NCBI GenBank assembly: GCA_009829735.1
Contig: CM020619.1
Location: 11,771,777 to 11,835,776, forward strand
From: Pyropia yezoensis
Lineage: Eukaryota; Rhodophyta; Bangiophyceae; Bangiales; Bangiaceae
Length of the DNA stretch: 64,000 bases
Reading direction: 5' to 3'
This document shows positions 43,841-54,134 of the stretch, in pieces (position 1 is the first letter of the stretch; every line of letters starts with the position of its first letter). Both the position numbers and the translations under genes were made by a program. The notes below the pieces were generated by a model, which worked only from the letters and a program-made list of their open reading frames with translations, searched no databases and was not told the DNA's origin.

Positions 43841-45621
43841 CTAGGCACGCATGCTAGACTCTCCCACTCCACGGCCCTCGCCCTCACGTGGAGGCGAGCG
43901 GCGAGACCCACGCCGATAACGGTCTCCACTCGTTGGAAGGGGCGGCGGCTCCAAGTCGGAACCGTCGCGCCCCTCACGGTCGCGCAAGTGGCGCCGACCG
44001 TGGCTACTCTTCTGCCTGGTCTTGCGCGCAAGTTTGCGACGCAGACGCTGGACAGACTCCGTCTCCGACGGGGTAGAGGACTCCGAGACGGAGTAAGACA
44101 ACTCGTCTTCCGACACGGAGGGAGAGCGCCACGAGTGTCGGCGACGACGGCGAGGAGGCGAGTATTCCCGGCTCGCGCGACGTTTGCCACGCCCAAGTGG
44201 GGCTGGCTGGGGCATAATAGCCCCAATGCGAGCCAACTTGGCTGTCATAAACTCCGCCACCGACTCGCAACTCGCGGTCGCCACTGCAGTACGAACGCGC
44301 TCCTCAAGTTGAGGAGTCTCGGAACTTTGGAGGGTTGCGGTCGACGCGGCCAACCAGGAAATGGTGCGCACCAACGTGGTGATCATCATCTCTGAGGTTA
44401 GAGGCGTGGGCGGTAACACCGACTTGGGGCCCCCGCAGTAGGTTGAGTCATATGGTCATCATATGAGGGCACAGCCATAACTATGGGCTTGTCCGGGGGT
44501 GGCGCAGTGTGACGATCCACCCCCGGGGCATACGGGTAGTCCCCGATGCCCAACCCCTCTCGTAGGACCACACGGCCGTCGTGAAGTTCACGAGCGACCC
44601 ACACGAACTGGCGAAGTGCGCCATCGTCCTTGGGCCCCCGAGTGGGGCGGCGCAACTTGTGCTCAATGCTCTCCCACTCGATAAACTTGTGGAGGCGGAG
44701 CATCTCCTCAAGTAGAGTGAGTTGTCCTGACGAGCACCCCTCAGCAACTAGCTGAGGGGTGAGCTGTTCCAAACCCTGGATGAGCCGGAGGGGGAGATGC
44801 CAGAGCATCCCCCGCCGCTGAACACATGACACCCAGGTCGACATGACCTCGAGGAGCCACTGGGTGGCCAACATGGCCCACACCAGATGATCAGGGCCAG
44901 CCGTCAACATGACGGAGCCGAAGTGGTCAAGCAACCGTGGCAACAATGCCGGGAACCCGTAGGGGACCTCAACTTGAGGCCACCACTCGGGCTTCTTCGG
45001 GTAGTATTGCTCCTTACTGGCAGCAGACTGCTGAGGAAACTCAAGTTGAGCCGAGGTCACCAAGTAGGGACCTCGCCGAAAGTCTTTCTCCATCCGCACA
45101 TCAAAGTGATGAGTGTGCGGATCGGCCTCGTGAAGGTACGGGGGGCGAGTTGCCACCGCGTCCCAAGTGAAGGTCGGCAAGTCGCCGGGACCCGGGATAG
45201 TTCCCCCGCGGTCCACCATGGCCTTGGCCCGCTGCACGTCCTCGACCTCCTCGTCGTCCAGGAAGGCAAACTGGTCCGTCCTGAAGCCGGCAGGGAACCC
45301 GACCCTACGGGGATACTTCTCCCGTAGGCGGTCCCATACCCGACCCATCGCTGCGCCAAGTCGGCCACAGCGAAGAACAGTCAACCCCTCCTCATAGATA
45401 GGCCAAGCGGGGTAAAACCACCGCCCCAAGGCCTCACGCGGGACAACTTGTCCCGCCTCCGGGGGAGATCCTGCCGTCAACCCAAAGCCGGGTGACGCGG
45501 GAGTCCTACCCCCCGGAGCGATCGCGGAGCCCCCGCCGGAAGTCCCGGCAGGCGCTGCACCGTAGGAGGTGTCCTCCATACGCTCATCGAGAGAGTCCGT
45601 CTCCACTCCCGGAGTCGCCAT
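43841..45621 (-). pseudogene. antisense ORF of element 4 (about one break)
   Basis: Read on the minus strand from ATG 45621 (MATPGVETDS). The core carrying PPYL, LVTSAQLEF, YYPKKPEWWP and ATQWLLEVM is open for 464 codons counted from the upstream end of the frame. The SR-rich tail, open to the stop at 43841, is also intact, but the two halves are not continuous. Placement and strand relative to pol match element 1. The sequence differs from element 1 at scattered residues (for example GDYPYAPG against GDYTYAPG), as expected for protein-level divergence between subfamilies. Confidence 0.7.
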
Positions 45622-45962
45622 GGCTCTCCCCAAGTTGGGGAGAGACGTCCTGGCTATCGCGGCACGAGACCCGCCTCGAGTTGAGGGGGACTCGGATCGT
45701 GGGTAAACGGGTGGCCTCCCCAGCGTGGGGTGGCCCCGTGTAAGGTGAAGGAGAAGTGGTGGTGGTGGTGAGGTGTGAACCGTGGAGAGCAAGCTGCCAA
45801 GTGGGCAAGCTTGAGGAGAGGGGCGGCCAACGTGACCGCCTCCACATCCGCGTTACGTACTCAAGGGGGGACAGCAAGTCGCGTCCCCCCCAACGCCGAG
45901 ACGTGCGTTTACGCACCCCCTCACAGGGCCGACCGGGTCGGTCGGAACTGAGGAGAGGGGAG

Positions 45963-46430
45963 TGTGGCAGTATTGACCCCCAGGTAGGGGGCAACACGTG
46001 CCATGCAAGGGGCGGCAGGCCACTAGCCTGATCCGTTCCTCCCCCTGCATTTGGGTCCATATTCCCTAAGTTCGGGATAGTTAGCTTAGTAGTAAATCCA
46101 ACTTGGATTTGAGGGTTTTCTGCATTTATCGTCTTGAATTCTCGTGTGGCCCGGTGGGCAGGTGCTGGGGTGGGAGATTCTGAGTGGCGAGATTCTGAGT
46201 GGACCCTGGGGGGATAAGGGGAGGGACAGCGGGGCTTGGCCCTGCGTCCCCGTCCCGACCAAGAAACTGTTGGCCCACACACCATCTTCTTGTTTGTCCG
46301 TGGGGGGATTGCCCCACAACAGGGATAGAGTGTGTGCGACTTGCACTTCTTCCGGTTCCCCCGACACGGGAGGCAGCCCTCGCACACCGCCCCAACTTGG
46401 GTGCTGTGTGTGCGAGTGGTTTTTGCAACA
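45963..46430 (+). repeat. 3' LTR of element 4
   Basis: 468 bp directly after the polypurine tract GAGGAGAGGGGAG (45950-45962). It appears identical to the 5' LTR except for one base near the end, and is followed by CCGAG. Confidence 0.95.
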
Positions 46431-46435
46431 CCGAG
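46431..46435 (+). repeat. target-site duplication CCGAG, right copy (element 4)
   Basis: Matches 37208-37212. Beyond it the antisense ORF of element 3 resumes exactly where it stopped on the left side. Confidence 0.9.
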
Positions 46436-47001
46436 GTCACCAAGTAGGGACCTCGCCGGAAGTCTTTCTCCATCCGCACATCAAAGTGATGAGTGTGCGG
46501 ATCGGCCTCGTAGAGGTACGGGGGGCGAGTTGCCACCGCGTCCCAAGTAAAGGTCGGCAAGTCGCCGGGACCCGGGATAGTTCCCCCGCGGTCCACCATG
46601 GCCTTGGCACGCTGAACGTCCTCAACCTCCTCATCGTCCAGGAAGGCAAACTGGTCCGTCCTGAAGCCGGCCGGGAACCCGACCCTACGGGGATACTTCT
46701 CCCGTAGGCGGTCCCATACCCGACCCATCGCTGCGCCAAGTCGGCCACAGCGAAGAACAGTCAACCCCTCCTCATAGATAGGCCAAGCGGGGTAAAACCA
46801 CCGCCCCAGGGCCTCACGCGGGACAACTTGTCCCGCCTCCGGGGGAGATCCCGCCGTCAACCCAAAGCCGGGTGACGCGGGAGTCCCATCCCCCGGAGCG
46901 ATCGCGGAGCTCCCGCCGGAAGTCCCGGCGGGTGCTGCACCGTAGGTGGTGTCCTCCATACGCTCATCTAGAGAGTCCGTCTCCACTCCCGGAGTCGCCA
47001 T
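46436..47001 (-). pseudogene. antisense ORF of element 3, N-terminal part (split by element 4)
   Basis: From ATG 47001 (MATPGVETDSLDERMED) the frame is open through REKYPRRVGFPAGF and PPYL to the insertion point of element 4. Upstream, 47002-47339 holds the same palindromes (CGGTCA/TGACCG, GTGCGT-TT-ACGCAC, CCGACC-G-GGTCGG) and polypurine tract as in elements 1 and 4. Confidence 0.75.
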
Positions 47002-47339
47002 GGCTCTCCCCAAGTTGGGGAGAGACGCCCTGGCTATCGCGGCACGAGACCCGCCTCGAGTTGAGGGGGACTCGGATCGTGGGTATACGGGTGGCCTCCC
47101 CAGCGTGGGGCGGCCCAGTGGAAGGTGAAGGGGAGGTGGTGGTGATGGTAGTGTGTGAACTGAGGAGAGCAAGCTGCCGAGTGGGCAAGCTTGAGGAGAG
47201 GGGCGGTCAACGTGACCGCCTCCACATCCGTGTTACGTACTCGATGGGGGACAGCAAGTCGCGCCCCCAACGCCGAGACGTGCGTTTACGCACCCCCTCA
47301 CAGGGCCGACCGGGTCGGTCGGAACTGAGGAGAGGGGAG

Positions 47340-47808
47340 TGTGGCAGTATTGACCCCCAGGTAGGGGGGCAACACGTGCCATGCAAGGGGCGGCAGGCCA
47401 CTAGCCTGATCCGTTCCTCCCCCTGCATTTGGGTCCATATTCCCTAAGTTCGGGATAGTTAGCTTAGTAGTAAATCCAACTTGGATCTGAGGGTTTTCTG
47501 CATTTATCGTCTTGAATTTTCGTGTGGCCCGGTGGGCAGGTGCTGGGGTGGGAGATTCTGAGTGGCGAGATTCTGAGTGGACCCTGGGGGGATAAGGGGA
47601 GGGACAGCGGGGCTTGGCCCTGCGTCCCCGTCCCGACCAAGAAACTGTTGGACCACACACCATCCTCTTGTTTGTCCGTGGGGGGTTTGCCCCACAACAG
47701 GGACAGAGTGCGTGCGACTTGCACTTCTTCCGGTTCCCCCGACACGAGAGGCAGCCCTTGCACACCGCCCCAACTTGGGTGCCGTGTGTGCATGTGGTTT
47801 TTGCCACA
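47340..47808 (+). repeat. 3' LTR of element 3
   Basis: 469 bp, directly after the polypurine tract and ending TTTTTGCCACA. It shares several variants with the 5' LTR at 29211 that are absent from the element 4 LTRs, confirming the pairing. The right flank from 47809 is non-element sequence. Confidence 0.94.
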
Positions 47809-48332
47809 CATAGCGCCCCCTCTGCCACAAAAAGTGGACAGGGGGGAGCCCCAACACCAGGATTTTTCGCCGACGAGCCAATCATGGGTAATTGTCGGCC
47901 GTTCACTAGCAGGTTAGACGCCGGCTTTTCCCGGGGACCTTTCCCAGGATGAGTCGGATGTTTCCCGGAGGTGTTTAACCGATAGTTCTCTTTCGATCAG
48001 CAAATCGAGCCACAAACCATTCACCCGGGTATTCTCTAAAGCGGACTGCCACCAGGAGGCAGGCTGACGCTGCTGCCGCTGCCCGTCCGCATGCCCCGCC
48101 TCCGGCGTGGGGCTCTTTGTTGGTCGCTCCTCCACCGCCCTGGGCTCTTCTTTTCGCCGCTCTGGCCTCTTCTTCCCCGCCGCTCTGGCCTCTTCTCTCC
48201 CCGCCGCCCGGGCCCCTTCTTCCCCGCCGCTGTGTGGAGTAGGCTCTCGGACAGCCGCTGGCGTGGCCGCGCTCTCCGTCCCCCCCCCCACCCCCCCCCC
48301 CCCCCCCCCCTCTCCCGCCCGCCGTCGCCACC
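47809..48332. other. GC- and CT-rich spacer with short tandem repeats and a poly-C tract
   Basis: Imperfect repeats of about 24-30 bp (CCGCCGCTCTGGCCTCTTC type) run from 48120 to 48230. A C-run interrupted once by A lies at 48280-48310, 22 bp before a Kozak-like ATG. No coding frame is convincing. Confidence 0.6.
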
Positions 48333-48467
48333 ATGTCCTCCCTCCGCGGCTTCAAGGACCGCGCTAAACTCAAAGCCGCTCGCCTCACGCGCTCCCTCCT
48401 CGCGGACACCACCGCCGCCGACGGCGGCTGGGCACCCGCGCCTTCCTTGCCCACATCGTCGGCCTGA
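48333..48467 (+). CDS. short ORF with strong Kozak context, possible first exon
   Basis: GTCGCCACCATG is an almost ideal start context. The frame encodes 44 residues (MSSLRGFKDRAKLKAARLTR, then SLLADTTAADGGW) before TGA at 48465-48467. The basic amphipathic start followed by an ordinary composition looks like real coding sequence, so it may be the first exon of a longer gene; a CAG near 48523 after a pyrimidine-rich stretch could be an acceptor. No homologue recognised. Confidence 0.3.
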   Translation: MSSLRGFKDRAKLKAARLTRSLLADTTAADGGWAPAPSLPTSSA

Positions 48468-49981
48468 CCTTGCACGGAAGAGACCCACAAATTCGCGGGA
48501 ATTCCTCTTCATGTCTCTGCCAGGTTGATCCGTCTTGTCCCTCTCACGCGACCGGTGGATGCGTTTCGCTGGTCCCGCCACCGGCGACCGTCCACGAAAC
48601 ATGCACTCCCTGTTCCGGAGCCATGCCCCCCCTCCAGGAACCATTCCCCCCCCCCCTCCAGGAGCCATGCCCCCCCTCCCCTGCATCCCCCCTCCCTCGA
48701 TGACTTGCTCCGGCGGCAGAGCACGTACTCTCTCCTCCTGTCGCTCTCACGACGCGCGCCAGTGATCAGCGGCCACCGCCCTATTCGGGCTGAGGCGGGA
48801 CTTGTGCCGAAGGCTGCCTCTATCCCTCGAGTGGCGTCGTGAGACTTCTTCCCCACCCCATCCTGCTCGACTCGATGCCCCGGTCGAACGGCGCGCGAGA
48901 TCGATGCTGGCCGGTTGTCGAGGGCCGTCGGGGACCTGGCGTCCGGTGGAGCACGTGTGGCCTGTGGCCTAAGCGCTTCGAAACGTACTCGAGTTCGTAC
49001 CCGCGATCATGGCACCTACACCACCGTCATCCGGGCCTCTTTTTCATTGAGCTGCGCTCGGTGCAAGACCGCACCGATGAGGCGTCGCCGGGGGCGCACT
49101 TCTGTCTGTTGCGGCGAGATTCCCCCAACCGCAGCGACCATTCCTCGGGCGGTGAAGCCCCCCCCCTGCAACAACCACTCCCCCACCCTACGCGACGGCC
49201 GCCCACCGCTGGGTTTTCCTACTTTTCGCCGTCTCGGAGCTTCCCTCCTGTTGACGTCATCATTGTGCTCTTCTGCCCCTCAAGAACGATATCGGTACCT
49301 GGCTGGCGGTGGGTTGCTGACCAGTACGCCCGATGGCTGTGGCGTTATGAGCCCCTAGGACCGTCGGAACCCGGGAGACTGACATGGGACCCGGCTGGCA
49401 GCGTTACGTGGAACAACGCGCTGGCCGAGGATCCCTGCATCGGTGGCCCGGGGCAGTGGCGACACGCCCGGTGCCCTGCTTGGTCACTCGGAGCGGTGGA
49501 CTTGCCGGGCTGGGGCATACTGACCTTCGGGTAATTTCCTTGATTTTTCGCAATTGTTTCCCTTGCGTGATATCGTGACTTTTCCCTTATTCCCACTGGG
49601 TCATTTTTGGGGATTGACATTTGTGTGTGGGGGAATTTCGCTTGCTTTTCATGTGTTGGCCCGGTGAGCGGCCGGTGTCTTGCTGGCACTTGGCCCTCTG
49701 GGGGCGCCCTCCGGGGGCCTCGCTGAGGGCCCCTGGAGGGGCCAGGGGGGGAGGTTCTTGAGGGATGCTCCGGGGTTCTGCCCGGGGCCATCTTGTAAAA
49801 TCAACAGTACTTTGGTTTCCTTCTCCCTCGGGCTTTTGTCCTGTTTACCTTTGCCTCGTACCGAGGCGGCCGAGTGGATCAGCAAGGGCTCTTACCTGTT
49901 CCTTTCTGGGCTTCGGACTGTGATCTCTGTGTGTGTGGTTGGTGATTCTGGGTCCGGGAATCTGGGTCCCATTACGCTGCA
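48468..49981. other. region without a supported gene
   Basis: Contains C-rich repeats (CCATGCCCCCCCTCCAGGAG type, 48620-48690), an AT-richer patch at 49535-49640, and a cluster of short GC inverted repeats at 49690-49750 (for example GGCCCC-TGGA-GGGGCC). A plus-strand frame at 48839-49534 is long but has no recognisable feature. The downstream part probably holds the promoter and leader of the gene at 49982. Confidence 0.35.
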
Positions 49982-50818
49982 ATGGCGTTGGACGACGACG
50001 CGGTGATGTCCATGGAAGCGGATGCCGCGGGCGGCGCTGCTGCGGGCGGCGCAGACACCGTCGACGCTGGTCTTTGGGAGCTAGGCATGCGAATTGATTC
50101 AGGTCGCAGCGTGCTTCCGTCGGGCATGTTCGACGTGCGCAGAAGTGCTAGGGCAGCCCCTGACCATCTACTTTTCCATGGCATCACGAAGAGGCTTTTG
50201 AAGGGCACGTTCCGCTTACTTTCGGCGCCGGAGAAAAAGCTGATCGGCGTATCTTTGCGAGAAACGCTGGCGAGGAGCCACTTTCCAACAACCTGCGTCT
50301 ATAACGCCAAGCGGAACGATGTGTCAGCGGTGGGCATCTCTGCGTGGGCTGCGACGCTGCCCGTTATTTCAATGCTCTTGCGTCGCACCCTGCCTTATGC
50401 GACAAGAAACTCGGCCGTCGCTATGAAGTCTCTCGACACTGCCATTGAATTCATTGATTGCTTCTCAGACATGGTCTGCGCGGCGCACTTCTTTCCGCGC
50501 CGCAAGCTGGACGGTGAGGCAGCATGTGCGGCGTGTGTATCGCCGTCGGACCTACAAAAGAAGGCGGAGCGATTCTTCTCTTACTTTCACGCGGCTTGTC
50601 TGTACGAGGCCGCGGCCGTGAAGGCATTCGGTATGATGCTGGACACACGCAACCTCCATCGTCTGCGCGAGCTGGTGGGCCATGTCATCGCGGCGTTGTT
50701 GCACATACGTCACGCCCAAAAAAAGCTATTCGAGAACGCAGCAACCTCTCAAACGCGCCGCTCTCTCTGGCAATGGACGTGCAGACGCACGGCGTGCGAT
50801 GAAGCGAAACGTTTATGA
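49982..50818 (+). CDS. unrecognised alpha-helical protein (A)
   Basis: ATG at 49982; 278 codons. The first about 30 residues are Asp/Ala/Gly-rich and look disordered. From ITKRLLKGTFRLLS onward the protein has well-spaced hydrophobic positions, with SAWAATLPVISMLLRR, a Cys-containing segment (CAACVSPSDLQ) and a long helical stretch RFFSYFHAACLYEAAAVKAFG then HRLRELVGHVIAALLHI. Coding character fades after LFENAATSQ near 50750, where an exon may end. The segment KRLL-x8-SAPEKKLIGV faintly resembles KRIL-x4-ASDEEILDV in the protein at 54135, so a distant relation is possible. No family recognised. Confidence 0.42.
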   Translation: MALDDDAVMSMEADAAGGAAAGGADTVDAGLWELGMRIDSGRSVLPSGMFDVRRSARAAPDHLLFHGITKRLLKGTFRLLSAPEKKLIGVSLRETLARSHFPTTCVYNAKRNDVSAVGISAWAATLPVISMLLRRTLPYATRNSAVAMKSLDTAIEFIDCFSDMVCAAHFFPRRKLDGEAACAACVSPSDLQKKAERFFSYFHAACLYEAAAVKAFGMMLDTRNLHRLRELVGHVIAALLHIRHAQKKLFENAATSQTRRSLWQWTCRRTACDEAKRL

Positions 50819-51398
50819 GGAGCTTGCTGCTCGCATCCGTCTCGACTTCCCCTTCTTCCACATCCCCTTTGACTTGATTGAGCATGCTGGCGTGTCTGCT
50901 TGTTTGTCCCACGCCCGGCCACTATTAAGCCATGACGGCGTGGTGTGGATGTGCACTTCGGGAGCTCTTCTTGAGGCTAATCTCCACCCCAGTGTCGTGC
51001 GCTTGGGTCAGGATCTTTCAGACCCAGTTTGTCGCATTCGGTGGCGGTGTCGGGCATCTCGCGGTGGTGCTGAAAGATTGCAAGTGAATGATGCCGTTTG
51101 TGTCCGCGCTGCGTGTGGCGGCCCAGCAGTTTCTTATGTCTCCGACGCGTGCGCTGCAAGGGATGGGACGATGAGGCACTTCCAGGTCGTTGTGTTCTTA
51201 ACAACCCGGGCGGGCACACCATCTGCGGTAGTACACCCATTCACATCCATGGGAGGTCGTCGCTATCGTACTGACAGGGATAGATTTTCGTACCTCGCGC
51301 TGTCCCCCGGCGTGCGCCGTGCGCTTGCCCTGCACGATTGCCAATGCTCTTGTGAGATATCAGCGACGGCGGTGTCGCCCACTGCAACGAACGTGTAG
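50799..51398 (+). CDS. unrecognised ORF or second exon following A
   Basis: An ATG at 50799 opens 199 codons that overlap the end of the preceding frame. The first about 55 residues (MKRNVYEELAARIRLDFPFF then HIPFDLIEHAGVSACL) look coding; the later part is Cys/Arg-rich and less convincing. It may be a downstream exon of the gene at 49982 rather than a separate gene. Confidence 0.22.
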   Translation: MKRNVYEELAARIRLDFPFFHIPFDLIEHAGVSACLSHARPLLSHDGVVWMCTSGALLEANLHPSVVRLGQDLSDPVCRIRWRCRASRGGAERLQVNDAVCVRAACGGPAVSYVSDACAARDGTMRHFQVVVFLTTRAGTPSAVVHPFTSMGGRRYRTDRDRFSYLALSPGVRRALALHDCQCSCEISATAVSPTATNV

Positions 51399-51848
51399 TT
51401 CCGATACGGCCGCAGAGACGGGTATCCAGCTCTCAATGGGTCAAGACGTTACAAGGTATGACAGCCTGGCGCGTACTGTGTGCTTGGCTTGGGGGTGGAC
51501 GAAGGTGTTGCGTGACACGCCCTGTACAAGATGGCAGAGGCTTTACATGACCTTCTCAACTATGTCCTGCACCTCAAGCGGGAGGACCTCCATGGTGCAA
51601 CACGGAACGCTCTGAGTCACTGACCCGCACGCCCCCTCCACATCCCAAGCATCAATGGATGCACTCACAATTGTCTCTCGCCCTGAGATGAAGCAGGGAC
51701 ACAACAAAGGCTAGGACGGCACTTCGGCACGTGTGACCGTGCTCTGCACTAAATCATGCACATACGCTCGACGCCGCACATGGCACTGCTCCGATTCACG
51801 AGAAGCAACCAGCACAGCACCCTCTTCTTTCTCGCGACTCAAAATGAT
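51399..51848. other. intergenic, nothing recognised
   Basis: No coding frame, repeat or element end. It separates the plus-strand genes on the left from the minus-strand gene ending at 51849, so it is the convergent 3' space of both. Confidence 0.4.
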
Positions 51849-52634
51849 TTACATACGACCGTTGTCGTTGGCGACGCGCTCGAGTAAAACCCTTGCAGGC
51901 GCGGAGCCGCCCGCTCTCTTGAACTGCCTGCACATGTTCTCTAGCACCATTGGAACTCCCAGAGCACGCAGCAGAGCAGATGCACTTGGGAAGTGCAAAG
52001 ATAACAGAGGACGGTTCGGAAGCCTGCCAGTCGCTCTTGGGGTGTAGGACAAGGAAAGCATTGTCATGAGCTCATCCATACCGCTGCGCGGAAACAAAAC
52101 GGCCAGGATAATAGCCGTCTTCTCTTGCCGCGCCCTGCCCGTAACAGGTCGACTACATGCCGGGGCCCAAGCCGGGCAGACCTTGAGGCGATCCAAAAGG
52201 CGGTTGGCCAACACTCTCTGTATCGCCCGTCCGAGCGCGAACTCCTCTGGCCGCGCAACGGAACGCAGGTCATTGAGGCCGTGAAGAGCTTCCTGAGAGG
52301 CGCGGAACTCTGCCTGCACCGAAGGCAGACCATGGGACAGTTGCGCCTCGCGCACGGACAGCTCCTGCACTTGGCGTTTACGGCGCTTAAAGTCTACCAG
52401 TATGACAGACCGGCGCGCTGCCACGGCCCGCCCCGTCCTTACCTTATCGCGTGCTGATGGCTCGCCCACTTCCTCCACGGCAGGTGTCTTCAATAATTCG
52501 GCCGCAGCTACTAAAGGTGAGGAAGGAGCATCCGCTGTGGCCAGAAGAGCAGCCACGGCCCCAGAAGAAGCACCCGCTGCGGGCTGGGTGGCAGCACTCG
52601 CGGCGGCCTCGGCAGGTGTAGCCGCCGTCGTCAT
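51849..52634 (-). CDS. unrecognised protein B, paralogue of C
   Basis: The first ATG on the minus strand is at 52634 (MTTAATPAEAAASAATQPAA). A good splice-acceptor sequence (TATTCTACCACTGTAG) lies just upstream at about 52653-52668, so this is probably an exon with its start codon near the exon edge. The N-terminal 90 residues are Ala/Pro/Thr-rich; a basic segment FKRRKRQVQELSVREAQLS and a helical region follow. The motif RVLANRLLDRL, then ILAVLFPRS, matches EILVKRILARV, then VLTILFPSS, in the protein at 54135-55115. A short intron may separate those two motifs here. Both proteins share the layout disordered N-terminus, helical middle, LFPxS block. Confidence 0.4.
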   Translation of the reverse strand: MTTAATPAEAAASAATQPAAGASSGAVAALLATADAPSSPLVAAAELLKTPAVEEVGEPSARDKVRTGRAVAARRSVILVDFKRRKRQVQELSVREAQLSHGLPSVQAEFRASQEALHGLNDLRSVARPEEFALGRAIQRVLANRLLDRLKVCPAWAPACSRPVTGRARQEKTAIILAVLFPRSGMDELMTMLSLSYTPRATGRLPNRPLLSLHFPSASALLRALGVPMVLENMCRQFKRAGGSAPARVLLERVANDNGRM

Positions 52635-54134
52635 GTCGGGTGCTGGCGCCGCACCTACAGTGGTAGAATACTTGGGAACAGCTGCTGCAACTCTTTCCCC
52701 CTGGGTACAGCGGTAAGATGCTGCCGTAGTCCTCGGCAAGACGGTACGTGGGCAGTCGCCGCTGCCACTGCAGCGGCTGCGAAGGGAGGAGGGTGGCGCT
52801 GCGGGCGAAGAAGCTCAGCGGCAGCGACAGGAGGGGGGAGGAGCCGTGGGTAAAGCAGCCGAGCGGGCAGCGCTCCATGCGGTAGCTGTCAATGTGGTGC
52901 GAGAGCAGCGGAAAGACAGGCCCTTTGGCTCGTCAGCGAGTGCCGCCTCTGCCAGTGGAAAACAGAAGAGGGGCCTGTATAAGACACCCGAGAACAGAGC
53001 CGGGCTATGGCGCTCCGGCTCCGCTCCTGCGGCGGTCATTCCGCAGGATGACAATGGAGCGGGTGTCACAGCTTAGAGTGGGGTCGTTCTTGCGCGTGCT
53101 TCCAAAGAGATACGATCGCATCGACCGACACCGTCGGTTAACAATCGCGCCTTTTCCCATCTCTGCGTGCGTGCTCGCGGCGACAGCCTTTGGGCGCTTC
53201 TTTCTCCGACGGCTTGCCGCACGCAACTCGTGGGCAACGAAACTCCCTCCACAGGCGGTTTGTCTTCCCGATAAGGCGCCGGTCGGTGACTGTCTCTTGT
53301 CGGTCCTTTGTTGGGGCCTACCTCCGGACCCTGTGTCTTCACGCTGGGGTGCCCGACGGCGACTGTCCCATGACAGACCTTTTTCTCGGGCCTGCGGCGG
53401 CTACCAAACGTGCGCCCCCTCGAGGGACCGGCCGCATATTGAGAGCAACTCTCGAGTAGCTTTTGCTGGCCACCCTGTCCGTGCTTCTGCGGCGCCTTTC
53501 GTTGTTTGCGCGACGCCGCTGCTTTCGTGTGGCCTGCTCCGGGCGTCGCCCTTCGGTCGCTGTCCCTACCAGTGCTTTGTTGTCCAGGGTGCTCCCGGTG
53601 CCGTTTCGAGACGCGGGCATCGCTCGCCGCTGGCCGTGACTGACCGTGCCGGGTTATGTTCTCCTCCTCGGTGGCTCGCTGAGGAAGCAGCTCGCTTGCT
53701 GTCTGTCTGCCGCCTGTCGCGGCGGATGCTCCGCCAGCACTCGTCAGCGACCGTGGCGTGCGGCCCCTCGTGAATGGGTTCGAGGCCGTGTGCTGGTCGT
53801 CTGAGCCCGTGCGAGGCGGTGGCTGCCGCGGGTCCCCCTGAGTGTCCTACTGTGGCGGCGGTCCGCAATGTGCTCCCGCTAACTCTCGGGGACGGTGTAC
53901 CACACATGCCGCACCCCCTCCCCTCTGCCCCTGTGCTGCTGGGGGCTGTCGCCTCCTGCCGCCAGAGCAACCGCGGTCTTTCCCTCTGGGCATTCACCGC
54001 GGCATGCATTTAAGGGCATGGTTTGTGCCTGAATGCCAGTTTCTCGCTGTCCGTCAGGGCGACACGGTCCGCAACTGTGAGCGGCTGCCATCAACCCGAG
54101 GCCATCAAACTGTGCGAGGACTTCTACCCCAATT
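52635..54134. other. divergent intergenic region, no supported gene
   Basis: Lies between minus-strand B and plus-strand C and so should contain both promoters. TATAAG occurs on the plus strand at 52979-52984. A plus frame at 52892-53773 is long but Cys/Arg/Pro-rich without features, and the minus frames are no better. Much of 53080-53900 is CT-rich on the plus strand. Confidence 0.35.

Larger units (their letters stand above)
37213..46430 (+). mobile_element. Ty3/gypsy family I, element 4 (complete, young, nested in element 3)
   Basis: 9218 bp from LTR to LTR, with perfect CCGAG duplications outside both ends. Both LTRs are 468 bp and appear to differ at a single base near the end, so insertion was recent. 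Gag and pol look whole; the antisense ORF has about one break. It lies within the antisense ORF of element 3 in the same orientation. Its LTRs share variants that set it apart from those of elements 3 and 5, so at least two subfamilies are present. Confidence 0.96.
29211..47808 (+). mobile_element. Ty3/gypsy family I, element 3 (outer copy, split by nested element 4)
   Basis: 5' LTR 29211-29681, gag, pol, first part of the antisense ORF region (to 37212), then complete element 4 inserted, then the rest of the antisense ORF region, polypurine tract and 3' LTR 47340-47808. Without the insertion the element is about 9.4 kb, the normal family length. The two LTRs differ at roughly a dozen sites, so it is older than element 4. 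About two breaks in gag/pol besides the insertion. The 5-bp flanks (CTCAT on the left, CATAG on the right) do not match. Confidence 0.92.

Noticed and set aside
48839-49534. 231-codon plus-strand frame
   Set aside because: No features and no supporting start context; the surrounding region is repetitive.
52892-53773. 293-codon plus-strand frame rich in Cys, Arg and Pro
   Set aside because: Typical of a chance frame in CT-rich, GC-rich DNA; lies in the divergent spacer between B and C.
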